The notes: generated from the letters alone by a model not told the origin. Numbered from the stretch's first letter, positions 37,002 through 46,155 are shown. The stretch is DNA of 64,000 bases from Hyphomicrobiales bacterium (GCA_900466005.1 UEGQ01000003.1:666832-730831), one strand, 5' to 3'. Numbers and translations: made by a program.

Positions 37002-38141
37002 ATGGCGGGGTTCACGCGCGAACAGGTTCTTGAGACTCTGAAGTCGGTCCGCGGACCGGGTTTCGATCGCAACATCGTCGACCTCGGCATGGTGTCGGAC
37101 ATCTTCATTTCCGACGGCAAGGTCTATTTCTCGATCACCGTTCCGGCCGATCGCGCCCGGGAACTCGAGCCGCTGCGCGTTGCCGCCGAGCGGGCGGTCA
37201 AGGCGATGCCGGGCGTCAAGGGTGCGCTGGTGAGCCTCACGGCCGAGCGCAAGGCCGGCTCGGCGCCTTCGACACCCCCGCAGGGCGCGGGCCATGCCCA
37301 TCATGCGCCCGGACAGGCTCAGCCCCAGCGTCCCGCAAAGGCCGGCATTCCGGGCATCAAGGCGATCGTCGCCGTCGCCTCCGGCAAGGGCGGCGTCGGC
37401 AAGTCGACGACCGCGGTCAATCTCGCGCTCGCGCTCAAGGCGAACGGCCTGAAGGTCGGCATTCTCGACGCCGACGTCTACGGCCCGTCGATGCCACGGC
37501 TGCTCGGCATTACGGGCAAGCCGAAGCAGATCGAAGGCCGGATGATCATGCCGATGGAAAATTACGGCCTGAAGGCGATGTCGATGGGCTTCCTCGTGGA
37601 CGAGGGAACGGCGATGATCTGGCGCGGCCCGATGGTCCAGTCGGCGCTGATGCAGATGCTGCGCGAAGTCGCCTGGGGCGAGCTCGACGTTCTTGTCGTC
37701 GATATGCCGCCCGGCACCGGCGACGCCCAGCTGACCATGGCCCAGCAGGTGCCGCTCTCGGGTGCGGTGATCGTCTCGACGCCGCAGGATCTCGCGCTCA
37801 TCGATGCGCGCAAGGGCCTCAACATGTTCAACAAGGTCGAGGTGCCGGTGCTCGGTATCGTCGAGAACATGAGCTATTTCATCGCGCCGGATACCGGGGC
37901 CCGCTACGACATCTTCGGCCACGGCGGTGCGAAGGCCGAGGCCGAGAAAATCGGTGTGCCCTTCCTCGGAGAAGTGCCGCTGACGATCGAGATCCGCGAG
38001 ACCTCGGACGCCGGCACGCCGGTCGTCGTATCCCATCCCGACGGGCCGCAGGCGAAGGTCTATCGCGACATTGCCGAAAAGGTCTGGCAGCAGGTCGGCG
38101 TCGGTGCCCGGCGGCAGGCACCCTCGATCGTTTTCGAATAG
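37002..38141 (+). CDS. mrp: Mrp/ApbC/NBP35-type P-loop ATPase, Fe-S cluster carrier
   Basis: A 379-residue protein. An N-terminal MIP18/DUF59-like domain (1-85) is joined by a Pro/His/Ala-rich linker (about 88-118) to a deviant-Walker ATPase ('ASGKGGVGKSTTAVNLALAL', about 127-146; 'LDADVYGPSMPRLLG'; 'VVDMPPGTGDAQL'). By family it holds and transfers Fe-S clusters. The CxxC that binds the cluster in the typical protein ('ENMSYF.CP.C') is absent: here it reads 'ENMSYFIAPDTGARYDIFG'. Cluster binding would have to use other residues, or the role differs. Confidence 0.92.
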   Translation: MAGFTREQVLETLKSVRGPGFDRNIVDLGMVSDIFISDGKVYFSITVPADRARELEPLRVAAERAVKAMPGVKGALVSLTAERKAGSAPSTPPQGAGHAHHAPGQAQPQRPAKAGIPGIKAIVAVASGKGGVGKSTTAVNLALALKANGLKVGILDADVYGPSMPRLLGITGKPKQIEGRMIMPMENYGLKAMSMGFLVDEGTAMIWRGPMVQSALMQMLREVAWGELDVLVVDMPPGTGDAQLTMAQQVPLSGAVIVSTPQDLALIDARKGLNMFNKVEVPVLGIVENMSYFIAPDTGARYDIFGHGGAKAEAEKIGVPFLGEVPLTIEIRETSDAGTPVVVSHPDGPQAKVYRDIAEKVWQQVGVGARRQAPSIVFE

Positions 38142-38183
38142 GGCGCGACACAGTTTCCGGCGTACGGTGCGCCAACCGAAGGC

Positions 38184-38216
38184 TGTCGCCGCCCGGGGGG
38201 AGAAAGGGCGACGACA
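38184..38216. terminator. hairpin between convergent mrp and hsp20
   Basis: TGTCGCCGCCC (38184-38194) pairs with GGGCGACGACA (38206-38216) with one mismatch and an 11-nt loop. It probably ends transcripts from both sides. Confidence 0.45.
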
Positions 38217-38230
38217 GGGTGCGAAGACCG

Positions 38231-38704
38231 CTATTTCTCGATGGCGATCTTGCGCTCTTTGGGAGCCGAACCGGGCTTCTTCGGCATGGTGACAGTCAGA
38301 ACGCCCTTGTCGAACTTCGCGCTGACCGCCGCCTCGTCCACGCTCGCGGGCAGGCTCATCGAACGCTGGAAGCTGCCGTAGCGCCGTTCGATCAGGCGGT
38401 AATTGTCCTTCTCGTCCTTCTTTTCGAACTTCTTTTCGCCCTTGAGCGTCAGGACGCCGTTCTGGATGGAGACGTCGACATCGCTTTCGGAAATGCCCGG
38501 CAGTTCCGCCGTGAGCGTGATCGCGGTGTCGTTCTCGGCGACATCGATCGACGGCGCCATGAAGCTCTCGGCCTTCCCGGCTTCCTTCACGAGACCACTG
38601 CGACCGAAGAAGCCGTCGAACACCTTATCCATTTCCTTGCGGAACTCGGCGAAGGGATTGTCCGACCAGAGACTTGGAAGAGAACCAGAAGACTTTTCGT
38701 TCAT
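38231..38704 (-). CDS. Hsp20/alpha-crystallin small heat-shock protein
   Basis: A 157-residue ATP-independent holdase. A short N-terminal arm (1-47) is followed by the alpha-crystallin domain ('APSIDVAENDTAITLTAELP', about 50-70; 'VDVSIQNGVLTLKGEKK'; 'GSFQRSMSLPASVDEAAVSA'; 'FDKGVLTVTMPKK', about 130-142). It ends 'KERKIAIEK', lacking a clear I-x-I tail beyond that. The ATG at 38704 has a near-perfect AGGAGG. No CIRCE or obvious ROSE thermometer is visible upstream. Instead the promoter carries an FNR/FixK-type box. Confidence 0.93.
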   Translation of the reverse strand: MNEKSSGSLPSLWSDNPFAEFRKEMDKVFDGFFGRSGLVKEAGKAESFMAPSIDVAENDTAITLTAELPGISESDVDVSIQNGVLTLKGEKKFEKKDEKDNYRLIERRYGSFQRSMSLPASVDEAAVSAKFDKGVLTVTMPKKPGSAPKERKIAIEK

Positions 38705-38738
38705 TGCATCCTCCTTTGGCTTTTCACCGACAGACAGA

Positions 38739-38779
38739 ATACTAGAGAGCGTGCTTCAGAAATCCTTGATTTAGGTCAA
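38739..38779 (-). promoter_or_regulatory. FNR/FixK-type promoter of hsp20
   Basis: TTGAT-TTAG-GTCAA (38766-38779) matches the FNR/FixK consensus TTGAT-N4-ATCAA with one mismatch. On the minus strand a -10-like TAGTAT lies at 38739-38744. The box centre and the -10 centre are 31 bp apart, the spacing of class II FNR-dependent promoters (box at -41.5). The predicted start gives a leader of about 30 nt. This suggests hsp20 is induced at low oxygen. Confidence 0.6.
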
Positions 38780-38967
38780 GCTGAAGAAAGGAGAAGCAGT
38801 CCGCCGATCGGTCCCGCTGCCGCTGCGCTCTTCGAACGCCGTTCCGTCGGACGCCTGTTCCACAAGGCCGCGGGCCTGACAACATGGCTCTTGCCATGCG
38901 GGGGGCAGTTGTGATTGTCTCCGCCGTCGGAGCGGCGCCGACCCTCCGAAGCTGAAAGGCGTCTCGA

Positions 38968-39945
38968 TTGATCAGAGCGTGCCGCAACCGCGGAGATGCG
39001 GAAATTATCCTGCCGGGCAATGCCCCGCCGACTCTCGACCCCGACATTCTCTGGCTCGACCTGGTCAATCCGGACCGCGATGAGGAGTTGCTGGTCGAGG
39101 CGCTGCTCGGCATTCCCTTGCCCACGCGGGACGAGTTGAAGGACATCGAACCTTCCAGTCGACTGTATGTGGAAGAAGGCGGCGTTTATATGACGGCGTC
39201 GCTGGTCTGGAAGGTCGAAACGGGCCTCCCGGAACTGACGGACGTGGCCTTCATTCTGTGCGGCAACCGGCTCGTCACGATCCGCTATGCCGAGCCGAAA
39301 TCCTTCGTGCTGTTCGCCGCCGCCCTGCATCGTACGGCGGTCACGTACCGCACCGGTGCCGAGCTCATGGCGCGTCTCCTGGAGACGATCGCCGACCGCA
39401 CGGCCGAAATCCTCGAAGTGGCCGTCGCGCGCATCGACGCCCTTGCGGCGGATGTCTTCGTCGACCAGAAGACCGCCAGACGCCGGCCGCCGCGCTACCT
39501 CGAGGACAAGCTGATCGATATCGCCGGCCACCAGCGCCTCGTCAGCAAGACCCGCGACAGCCTCGTTTCGCTTTCGCGCCTCGTCTCGTTCTTCCGGGCG
39601 CTTCCCCTGATCCGCCATGACCAGGAGGCGGGCGAACTCCTGCGGATCGTCAGCCGTGACGTCCAGTCGCTGTCCGAGCACGCGGCGTTCGTATCGAGCA
39701 ACATCACCTTCATGCTCGATGCATCGCTCGGGCTCATCAATGTCGAACAGAATGCCATCATCAAGATCTTTTCGATCGCCTCGGTCGTCTTCCTCCCGCC
39801 GACCTTGGTCGCATCCGTCTACGGGATGAACTTTCAATTCATGCCCGAATTGAGCTGGAACTACGGCTACGCCCTTGCTCTTCTGCTGATGCTGTTGTCG
39901 GCCGTAATTCCGTTCCTGTTTTTCCGCTGGAAAGGCTGGCTCTGA
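38968..39945 (+). CDS. CorA-family divalent cation transporter
   Basis: A 325-residue MIT-superfamily channel. It has a large N-terminal cytoplasmic domain (1-260), then two membrane helices near the C-terminus. The selectivity motif Gly-Met-Asn is in '[17 protein letters not shown]' (about 283-299), and the last residues are 'FFRWKGWL', a basic tail as in CorA. It probably carries Mg2+ (possibly Co2+ or Ni2+). The start is taken as TTG at 38968 because no earlier ATG is available, and a GAAAGG site lies about 10 bp upstream. kup follows in the same direction, so both may be in one ion-transport transcript. Confidence 0.9.
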   Translation: MIRACRNRGDAEIILPGNAPPTLDPDILWLDLVNPDRDEELLVEALLGIPLPTRDELKDIEPSSRLYVEEGGVYMTASLVWKVETGLPELTDVAFILCGNRLVTIRYAEPKSFVLFAAALHRTAVTYRTGAELMARLLETIADRTAEILEVAVARIDALAADVFVDQKTARRRPPRYLEDKLIDIAGHQRLVSKTRDSLVSLSRLVSFFRALPLIRHDQEAGELLRIVSRDVQSLSEHAAFVSSNITFMLDASLGLINVEQNAIIKIFSIASVVFLPPTLVASVYGMNFQFMPELSWNYGYALALLLMLLSAVIPFLFFRWKGWL

Positions 39946-39961
39946 GGAGCCTGTGTCACTC

Positions 39962-41860
39962 ATGCCTCATACCCATTCGACTCTGCCCGCCGAGGGCAAG
40001 GACTTTCGTCGCCTCCTCGGTCTCGCGATCGGTTCCGTCGGCGTCGTTTACGGCGACATCGGCACCAGCCCCCTCTACGCGTTCCGCGAGGCGCTGAAGC
40101 CGGTCGGCCACGACGGCATCACGCGCGTCGAGATCATCGGCATCATCTCGCTGATGATCTGGGCGCTGACGATCATCGTGACACTCAAATACGTGCTGTT
40201 CCTTCTGCGGGCCGACAACGACGGGGAAGGCGGCACGCTCTCGCTGCTGGCACTGCTGATGAAGCATGCCGGCCGCCATTCGACCGTGCTGATGTTCCTG
40301 GGGCTGATCGGCGCGGCACTCTTCCTGGGCGACGCGATGATCACGCCGGCGCTTTCGGTCCTCTCGGCCGTCGAAGGTCTCAAACTCGCCGTGCCGCAAT
40401 CGGCGGACTACATCGTCCTCATTTCGGTCGGCATCCTGTTTGCCCTCTTCACCGTCCAGTCCCACGGCACCGGCGTCGTGGCGAAGTTTTTCGGGCCGAT
40501 CACCGTGCTCTGGTTCGTCGCCATGGCGCTCGGCGGGCTGCTGCACATCTCCGACGACCTCGGCATCTTCGCCGCCTTCAATCCCTGGTATGCCGTCACC
40601 TTCCTCTGGCGGGAGCAGTTTCTCGGTATCGTCGTGCTTGGTGCGGTCTTCCTGACGGTCACGGGGGCGGAAGCCCTTTACGCCGATCTTGGCCATTTCG
40701 GCCGTCAGCCGATCCAGCTCGCCTGGTTCGTGCTCGTCTTCCCGGCGCTGGTATTGAACTATCTCGGGCAGGGCGCGCTGGTGCTCAAGCATCCCGAAAC
40801 GGCGTCTGATCCCTTTTTCCTGATGTTCCCGGAGTGGGCACTGCTGCCGATGGTCATCCTGGCGACGGCCGCGACCATCATCGCCAGCCAGGCGGTGATC
40901 ACCGGCGCCTTCTCTCTGGTGCGTCAGGCGATCCACCTCGGTTTCCTCCCGCGGATGCAGATTCTCTTCACCTCGGAAACCCATACCGGCCAGATCTACC
41001 TGCCTTCCGTCAATGCACTGCTTCTGATCGGCGTGCTGGGCCTCGTCCTGCTCTTCGAAAGCTCGGAAGCGCTTGCCACCGCCTACGGCATCTCGGTCAC
41101 CGGCGCGATGGTCGTGACCACGATCATGGCCTTCGAATTCGTCCGCATCCGGTGGAACTGGTCGCGGCTGGTCGCCACCGTCGTCCTGTTGCCGCTGCTC
41201 TCCCTCGAACTGGTCTTCCTCGGCGCCAACATGTTCAAGATCCACGACGGCGGCTATGTGCCGGTGCTGTTCGCTGTCGGCTTCACCGTCGTCATGTGGA
41301 CCTGGCGGCGCGGCACGGCGATCCTGTTTGCCAAGACCCGCCACACCGATGTGCCGCTCCTGCCCTTCGTCACCTCGCTCGAGAAGAGCGAACATCCGCC
41401 GGTCGCCGTCGCCGGCACCGCCGTCTTCCTGACGAGCGATCCCGAGACGGCGCCCGCAGCCCTTCTGCACAATCTGAAGCACAACCACGTGCTCCACGAG
41501 CGCAACATCATCCTGACGATCAAGACGGTGAGCCGTCCGCGGGCGGGCGAAGCCGAGCGCTTCGTCGTGGAGCCGATTTCGGAGCGGTTCTCGCGGGTGG
41601 AGATCCGTTTCGGCTTCATGGAGACGCAGAATGTCTCCAAGGCGCTCGCGAGCCTGCGCCGCGGTGGGCTGAAGTTCGACATCATGTCGACCTCCTTCTA
41701 CCTCGGCCGCCGCAAACTGGTGCCGGATGCAAAATCGGGGATGCCCTACTGGCAGGACCGGCTCTATATCGCGCTCGCCAACGCCGCTGCAGACCCGTCG
41801 GACTATTTCCGCTTGCCGGCGAACCGCGTGGTCGAGCTCGGCGCCCACGTCATCATCTGA
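39962..41860 (+). CDS. kup: Kup low-affinity potassium uptake protein
   Basis: An inner-membrane K+/H+ symporter of about 632 residues with twelve predicted helices and a C-terminal cytosolic domain (about 465-632). Family marks: '[20 protein letters not shown]' (about residues 25-44), '[20 protein letters not shown]'-type loop near 80-95, and '[13 protein letters not shown]' near 235. Two starts are possible: GTG 39953 and ATG 39962; a GAGGAG lies at 39944-39949. I use the ATG because the spacing to GTG is only 3 bp. Rhizobia often have two or more kup genes. Confidence 0.95.
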   Translation: MPHTHSTLPAEGKDFRRLLGLAIGSVGVVYGDIGTSPLYAFREALKPVGHDGITRVEIIGIISLMIWALTIIVTLKYVLFLLRADNDGEGGTLSLLALLMKHAGRHSTVLMFLGLIGAALFLGDAMITPALSVLSAVEGLKLAVPQSADYIVLISVGILFALFTVQSHGTGVVAKFFGPITVLWFVAMALGGLLHISDDLGIFAAFNPWYAVTFLWREQFLGIVVLGAVFLTVTGAEALYADLGHFGRQPIQLAWFVLVFPALVLNYLGQGALVLKHPETASDPFFLMFPEWALLPMVILATAATIIASQAVITGAFSLVRQAIHLGFLPRMQILFTSETHTGQIYLPSVNALLLIGVLGLVLLFESSEALATAYGISVTGAMVVTTIMAFEFVRIRWNWSRLVATVVLLPLLSLELVFLGANMFKIHDGGYVPVLFAVGFTVVMWTWRRGTAILFAKTRHTDVPLLPFVTSLEKSEHPPVAVAGTAVFLTSDPETAPAALLHNLKHNHVLHERNIILTIKTVSRPRAGEAERFVVEPISERFSRVEIRFGFMETQNVSKALASLRRGGLKFDIMSTSFYLGRRKLVPDAKSGMPYWQDRLYIALANAAADPSDYFRLPANRVVELGAHVII

Positions 41861-41956
41861 ATCTGGGCCGCGAACCGCGCAGCTTGCGAGGTGCGGGATG
41901 CGCAAATCCGGTGGCGCCGGGTTTGCGCACCGTTGTCGCACGCGCCCGGCCCGACC

Positions 41957-41979
41957 ATTAACCGATCATCAAGGTTAAT
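41957..41979. promoter_or_regulatory. perfect dyad upstream of the cell-wall hydrolase
   Basis: ATTAACC (41957-41963) and GGTTAAT (41973-41979) flank a 9-bp spacer, 50 bp before the hydrolase start. There is no T-run, so a repressor or activator site is plausible. Confidence 0.4.
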
Positions 41980-42028
41980 ATGGGAGGTTTCTCTAATGTA
42001 AACCGATGTCGCGTACGGAGTTCCGGTC

Positions 42029-43198
42029 TTGCGTGCCACAAGCCAGATTCGCCACAAAGCCGCTTCCCGCTTCGAAAAATGGAAATCCCCGACCGTGCTC
42101 GGCTTCATCGCCTGGCTGGTCTTTCCCTCCGTCGCCGCCAGGGCCGACCTTGCGGGGCTCATCGCCGGAACCGATTTCGGCGGTAGCCAGTGGCGGATGG
42201 TGCTGACGGCCTCGCCAGCGGGTTCGGTCCACCAGGCGGAGCTGCGCTTCGGCGAGACGCCGCAGCTCGCGGCGATCGCATCTGACGCCGGCATCCTGCT
42301 CCCCGACGGCCGCAAGATTGCGATCGACGGCGGGACGAAAGGGAAGGAAGGCCTTCCCGACGAGGCGCGTGTGACCCGCAGCCTCAAGAAGGGCCGCATT
42401 GTCGCCGTCGAGCCGATGTTGCCGCCGAAGGCCTTCACGGCCGGTTCCATTCTCCAGCGCACGAGTTCCCTGTTCTCCCCGAAGGAGGCTCCGGGCGATC
42501 TCACGGCCTTTGCCCGCAGCAAGCCGAAGAAGGTCGATCTCGCGAGCTTCTACTTCAAAAAGGAACCGAAGACCGATCCGGCCGTGCCGTCGATGCTCGC
42601 AGACCTCGTCACCAACCGCAACGCCGACGTGCTTGCGACCGCCTATGCGCCGGCCGAGCCGGACTTTGCCCGTGTCTCGCCCTTCGATGCCATCCTGACG
42701 GACAAGCGGGAGGTCGGGCGCTTCCGGCCGGAGATCGGCCCGGACGACCATGCCTGGGCCGCCTCGGTGCTGTCGCCCTCCGTGTTCTCGGCGCGCGAAC
42801 AGCAGTGCCTCGCCTCCGGCATCTATTTTGAGGCGCGTGGCGAGTCGGTGAAGGGGCAGGCAGCTGTTGCCCAGGTAATCCTGAACCGCGTGCGCAATCC
42901 GGCCTATCCCGATACCATCTGCGGCGTCGTCTACCAGAACGAGGACTGGCGCAACCGCTGCCAGTTCTCCTTCGCCTGCGACAATATCCGCGACCGAGTG
43001 AACTCCAAGTACCACTGGAAGGTCGCACGTGAGGTCGCCATGGCCGTTACGGCCGGCAAGATCTGGCTGCCGGAGGTGGGATCCGCCACCCACTATCACG
43101 CGCTTTATGTCCGTCCGGCCTGGGCGAAGACGATGAAGAAGGTCGGCCGTATCGGTCTCCATGTCTTCTACCGCACCTACGGCGGCGGGTGGAGCTGA
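42029..43198 (+). CDS. SleB-like cell-wall hydrolase
   Basis: A 389-residue exported protein. An N-terminal hydrophobic segment ('VLGFIAWLVFPSVAARA', about residues 23-39) acts as signal or anchor. The middle (45-245) has no recognised domain. The C-terminal Hydrolase_2 domain (about 260-389) has 'QQCLASGIYFEARGESVKGQ' with the catalytic Glu, 'AAVAQVILNRVRNPAYPDTI', 'CGVVYQNEDW', 'CQFSFACD' and 'ATHYHALYVRPAWAK', as in spore cortex hydrolase SleB. It probably cleaves peptidoglycan glycan strands. The start is TTG 42029 with CGGAG upstream. It precedes the ATP synthase operon but has its own control region. Confidence 0.88.
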   Translation: MRATSQIRHKAASRFEKWKSPTVLGFIAWLVFPSVAARADLAGLIAGTDFGGSQWRMVLTASPAGSVHQAELRFGETPQLAAIASDAGILLPDGRKIAIDGGTKGKEGLPDEARVTRSLKKGRIVAVEPMLPPKAFTAGSILQRTSSLFSPKEAPGDLTAFARSKPKKVDLASFYFKKEPKTDPAVPSMLADLVTNRNADVLATAYAPAEPDFARVSPFDAILTDKREVGRFRPEIGPDDHAWAASVLSPSVFSAREQQCLASGIYFEARGESVKGQAAVAQVILNRVRNPAYPDTICGVVYQNEDWRNRCQFSFACDNIRDRVNSKYHWKVAREVAMAVTAGKIWLPEVGSATHYHALYVRPAWAKTMKKVGRIGLHVFYRTYGGGWS

Positions 43199-43332
43199 CC
43201 CCCCGAAGACGCGGCCGGTTTGGGCCGCCGCGGAGCGATTCCCGCCCGGAATGATGGGCGGATTCGTCGCGTTCAACTTAAGTCTATGATTTTTCGACGT
43301 TAATTTGTGGTGAAACAAGCGCAGTCAGTGCC

Positions 43333-43361
43333 TTGACTATGCGGACACCTAAAATTATGGT
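43333..43361 (+). promoter_or_regulatory. predicted promoter of the atpIBEF'F operon
   Basis: TTGACT (43333-43338), a 17-bp spacer and TATGGT (43356-43361) about 105 bp upstream of atpI. A small GC hairpin near 43420-43435 would lie in the leader. Prediction only. Confidence 0.45.
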
Positions 43362-43465
43362 GCGCGCGACTTCAAAACGGGTCGGAAGGGTATAAATCCC
43401 ACCGTTTCTACATTCGTGACAGGCCCGAAACGGCCTGCTGAGGCTGAAATGGAGGTGAGGAGACC

Positions 43466-43849
43466 ATGACTGACAACCGCGGAGAGAGTCTGGAACAGCG
43501 TCGCAGGCGTCTCGCCGCCGAACTGGCGGAGAGGAAGCGCGATACGGGGATCGAAGAGGCAGCGGAGAAGAGCGCCGAGCAGAGCCGCAAGGGATATGCT
43601 CAGGCGATGAAGCTCTCCAGCGAATTCATTTCCGCGATCGTCGTCGGTGCAATTCTCGGCTTTCTTATCGACCGTTTTGTCGGCACGGCACCGTGGGGCA
43701 TGATCGTGTTCCTGCTGCTCGGTTTCTGTGCCGGTGTGCTGAACGTCCTTCGTTCGGCGGGCATGGTTTCGGCGCCGCATCCGGCCGATCGTGCTGCGCG
43801 GGCGAAAAACGAGCGTCAGGACGGCGACAGCCGTTCGGATCAAAGGTAA
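43466..43849 (+). CDS. atpI: AtpI, ATP synthase assembly protein
   Basis: A 127-residue membrane protein encoded first in the Fo operon; AtpI helps assemble the c-ring. It has a charged N-terminal half ('LEQRRRRLAAELAERKRD', 1-50) then two helices ('FISAIVVGAILGFLIDRF' and 'GMIVFLLLGFCAGVLNVLR'). The Gly-rich helix and Asp in 'GFLIDRF' are typical of the AtpI/AtpZ group. The ATG at 43466 is preceded by GGAGGTGAGGAG. It is 45 bp upstream of atpB. Confidence 0.88.
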   Translation: MTDNRGESLEQRRRRLAAELAERKRDTGIEEAAEKSAEQSRKGYAQAMKLSSEFISAIVVGAILGFLIDRFVGTAPWGMIVFLLLGFCAGVLNVLRSAGMVSAPHPADRAARAKNERQDGDSRSDQR

Positions 43850-43894
43850 GGAAATGCCCGTCCAGCGGCGGGCCAGAGCGAAAGAGACCCGAAG

Positions 43895-44647
43895 GTGTCA
43901 AACGATCCGACCCATCAGTTCCTGGTTCAGAAGATTGTACCGATCGAGATCGGCGGGATTGACTTTTCCTTTACCAACGCCTCGCTGTTCATGGTTGCGA
44001 CGGTCGCTGCCGCGTCCGGCTTCCTCTACTTCTCGACCTCGAGCCGCGGCCTGATCCCGAACCGCATGCAGTCGGTGGCCGAGATGTCCTACGAGTTCAT
44101 CGCCTCGATGCTCCGGGAAGGTGCCGGCAGCCACGGCATGAAGTTCTTCCCGATGGTCTTCTCGCTGTTCATGTTCGTCCTGACCGCGAACCTGCTCGGC
44201 ATGATGCCCTACTTCTTCACCGTGACGAGTCAGATCATCGTGACCTTCGCGCTCGCGATCTTCGTCATCGGAACCGTGCTGGTCTACGGCTTCTACAAGC
44301 ACGGCCTGCACTTCCTCAATCTCTTCGTCCCGAGCGGTGTGCCGGGTGCTCTTCTCCCGCTGGTCGTGGCGATCGAAATCATCTCGTTCCTGTCCCGCCC
44401 GATTTCGCTTTCCGTGCGTCTGTTCGCAAACATGCTGGCAGGCCACATCACGCTCAAGGTGTTCGCGGGCTTCGTCGCCTCGCTCGGAACCCTTGGCGCC
44501 CTTGGCATCGGCGGCGCCATCCTGCCGCTGATCATGACCGTCGCGTTGACCGGTCTCGAGTTCCTCGTCGCCTTCCTGCAGGCTTACGTCTTTGCGGTGC
44601 TGACTTGCATGTACCTCAACGACGCAATTCACCCGGGCGGGCACTAA
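43895..44647 (+). CDS. atpB: F1Fo ATP synthase subunit a
   Basis: The 250-residue stator proton channel of Fo. The essential arginine facing the c-ring is in '[20 protein letters not shown]' (about residue 172), and conserved C-terminal helix residues are in '[20 protein letters not shown]'. The start is GTG 43895. Together with c, b' and b it makes the membrane sector. The F1 genes (atpHAGDC) are elsewhere, as usual in alphaproteobacteria. Confidence 0.97.
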   Translation: MSNDPTHQFLVQKIVPIEIGGIDFSFTNASLFMVATVAAASGFLYFSTSSRGLIPNRMQSVAEMSYEFIASMLREGAGSHGMKFFPMVFSLFMFVLTANLLGMMPYFFTVTSQIIVTFALAIFVIGTVLVYGFYKHGLHFLNLFVPSGVPGALLPLVVAIEIISFLSRPISLSVRLFANMLAGHITLKVFAGFVASLGTLGALGIGGAILPLIMTVALTGLEFLVAFLQAYVFAVLTCMYLNDAIHPGGH

Positions 44648-44715
44648 GGATAACCACATTGGTGCTCTCGGGCGCCAGTCATTCGCCGCAACAACCCATT
44701 CGAAGGAGTTCATTC

Positions 44716-44943
44716 ATGGAAGCGGAAGCAGCAAAGTTCATCGGCGCAGGTTTGGCTTGCTTTGGCATGGCCGGCACGGCTCTGGGCCTCGGCAACATCT
44801 TCGGCAACTACCTGTCCGGCGCGCTGCGCAACCCGTCTGCCGCTGACAGCCAGTTCGGCCGTCTGGTATTCGGCTTCGCCGTTACGGAAGCTCTGGGCAT
44901 CTTCTCGCTGCTCATCGCTCTCCTCCTCCTGTTCGCCGTCTGA
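44716..44943 (+). CDS. atpE: F1Fo ATP synthase subunit c
   Basis: A 75-residue proteolipid forming the rotor ring. It has two helices joined by the polar loop '[10 protein letters not shown]' (Arg-Asn-Pro, about residues 33-42). The proton-carrying carboxylate is Glu58 in '[17 protein letters not shown]', and the first helix has the glycine repeat '[15 protein letters not shown]'. The start is ATG 44716 with GAAGGAG. A strong hairpin follows the stop, which may help raise its dose relative to the other subunits. Confidence 0.97.
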   Translation: MEAEAAKFIGAGLACFGMAGTALGLGNIFGNYLSGALRNPSAADSQFGRLVFGFAVTEALGIFSLLIALLLLFAV

Positions 44944-44959
44944 TATCGGCAGAGGTTCG

Positions 44960-44992
44960 GGATCACGGCACGCCACGCCGCGGCCGTGATCC
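44960..44992 (+). other. intercistronic hairpin between atpE and atpF'
   Basis: GGATCACGGC (44960-44969) and GCCGTGATCC (44983-44992) form a perfect 10-bp stem with a 13-nt loop, 16 bp past the atpE stop. No U-run follows, so most transcripts should continue. Its position suggests protection of atpE mRNA from 3' decay. Confidence 0.6.
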
Positions 44993-45022
44993 TTCGCATT
45001 CGTAGTACACCTGGAGGTGAGC

Positions 45023-45616
45023 ATGTTTGTGACCCCCGCCTATGCCGAGGAAGCTCCGGCAGAGGGCCAGACCCACACGGAGACCGGCGTCCCCTCCGAA
45101 GCGGGCCACGGCGGCGGCGTTTTCCCGCCATTCGACCAGACCACCTATCCGTCACAGCTTCTGTGGCTGGTGATCACGTTCGGCCTTTTCTACATGCTCA
45201 TGCAGAAGGTCATCGTGCCGCGCGTCGGTGGCATCCTGGAAAACCGGCACGACCGGATCGCCCAGGACCTTGACGAGGCTGCCCGCCTGAAGTCCGAAGC
45301 CGATGCGGCGATCGAGACCTATGAACGGGAGCTCAGCGCCGCGAAGGCAAAAGCCGGGCAGATCGCATCCGAAGCTCGTGATGCCGCCAAGGCCAAGGCC
45401 GACGCCGAACGGGCCGCCATCGAGGCGGAACTCGCCGGCAAGGTCGCAGCCGCAGAAGCCCGGATCTCCGACATCAAGGCGAAAGCCTTCGCCGAAGTCG
45501 ACGCCATCGCAGGCGAGACGGTGACCGCCATCGTCGAAAAGCTGATCGGTGCCAAGGTCACCAAGACCGAGGTCAAGTCGGCCGTTGCATCGCTCACCGG
45601 CAAGCAGGAGGGCTGA
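45023..45616 (+). CDS. F1Fo ATP synthase subunit b' (AtpG/AtpF')
   Basis: A 197-residue peripheral stalk subunit, the b' form that pairs with b in alphaproteobacteria. It has a short Ala/Glu/His-rich N-terminal segment (1-35), one membrane helix ('[20 protein letters not shown]', about 42-61) and a long Ala/Glu/Lys coiled coil (about 70-190). The ATG at 45023 sits 5 bp after GGAGG; a GTG two codons earlier would overlap that site. The N-terminal segment is longer than in b and is typical of b'. Confidence 0.94.
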   Translation: MFVTPAYAEEAPAEGQTHTETGVPSEAGHGGGVFPPFDQTTYPSQLLWLVITFGLFYMLMQKVIVPRVGGILENRHDRIAQDLDEAARLKSEADAAIETYERELSAAKAKAGQIASEARDAAKAKADAERAAIEAELAGKVAAAEARISDIKAKAFAEVDAIAGETVTAIVEKLIGAKVTKTEVKSAVASLTGKQEG

Positions 45617-45620
45617 TCCC

Positions 45621-46106
45621 ATGCAATTCGACGCAACATTCTTCGCCTTCGTCGGCCTCGTCCTGTTCTTTGCCCTGATCATCTATCTCAAGGTGCCGGG
45701 CATGGTCGCCAAGTCGCTCGACGAACGCGCCGACAAGATCCGCGGCGAGCTCGCCGAAGCCAAGCGCCTGCGCGAGGAGGCCCAGCACGTGCTGGCCGAA
45801 TACCAGCGCAAGCGCAAGGAAGCGGAAGCTGAAGCCGCAAGCATCGTTGCTGCCGCCGAGCGCGAGGCCGCCATGCTGACCGCGGAGGCCAAGCAGAAGA
45901 CCGAGGAGTTCGTGGCGCGCCGCAATGCGCTCTCCGAACAGAAGATCAAGCAGGCTGAAACGGATGCGATCAACGCCGTCCGTGCCGCCGCCGTCGATCT
46001 CGCGGTTGCCGCGGCCGAGACGATCCTCGTCAAGAAGGTCGACGCCGCCGTCCAGGACGACCTGATCAAGGGCGCCGTGGGCGAGGTCAAGGCCCGCCTT
46101 CAGTAA
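45621..46106 (+). CDS. atpF: F1Fo ATP synthase subunit b
   Basis: A 161-residue peripheral stalk subunit. One N-terminal membrane helix ('FFAFVGLVLFFALIIYLKV') is followed by a long charged coiled coil ('SLDERADKIRGELAEAKRLR' to 'AAETILVKKVDAAVQDDLIK'), which reaches F1. It starts 4 bp after the b' stop. An intrinsic terminator follows at 46129, so this is the last gene of the Fo operon. Confidence 0.96.
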   Translation: MQFDATFFAFVGLVLFFALIIYLKVPGMVAKSLDERADKIRGELAEAKRLREEAQHVLAEYQRKRKEAEAEAASIVAAAEREAAMLTAEAKQKTEEFVARRNALSEQKIKQAETDAINAVRAAAVDLAVAAAETILVKKVDAAVQDDLIKGAVGEVKARLQ

Positions 46107-46128
46107 GGCACCCGAATAGGACATCGAG

Positions 46129-46155
46129 AAAGCCGGGCTCAGTCCCGGCTTTTTT
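46129..46155 (+). terminator. intrinsic terminator of the atp operon
   Basis: AGCCGGG (46131-46137) / CCCGGCT (46144-46150), a 6-nt loop, and a run of T's. A clean rho-independent terminator 25 bp past atpF. Confidence 0.88.

Noticed and set aside
38705..38967. ROSE-type RNA thermometer upstream of hsp20
   Set aside because: The predicted leader is only about 30 nt and lacks the U(U/C)GCU anti-Shine-Dalgarno arrangement.
39956..41941. 661-codon minus-strand open frame opposite kup
   Set aside because: Kup is unmistakable; the antisense product is only charged low-complexity sequence.
43201..43465. Riboswitch or thermometer in the leader of the atp operon
   Set aside because: Only a small GC hairpin is visible; no known riboswitch pattern.
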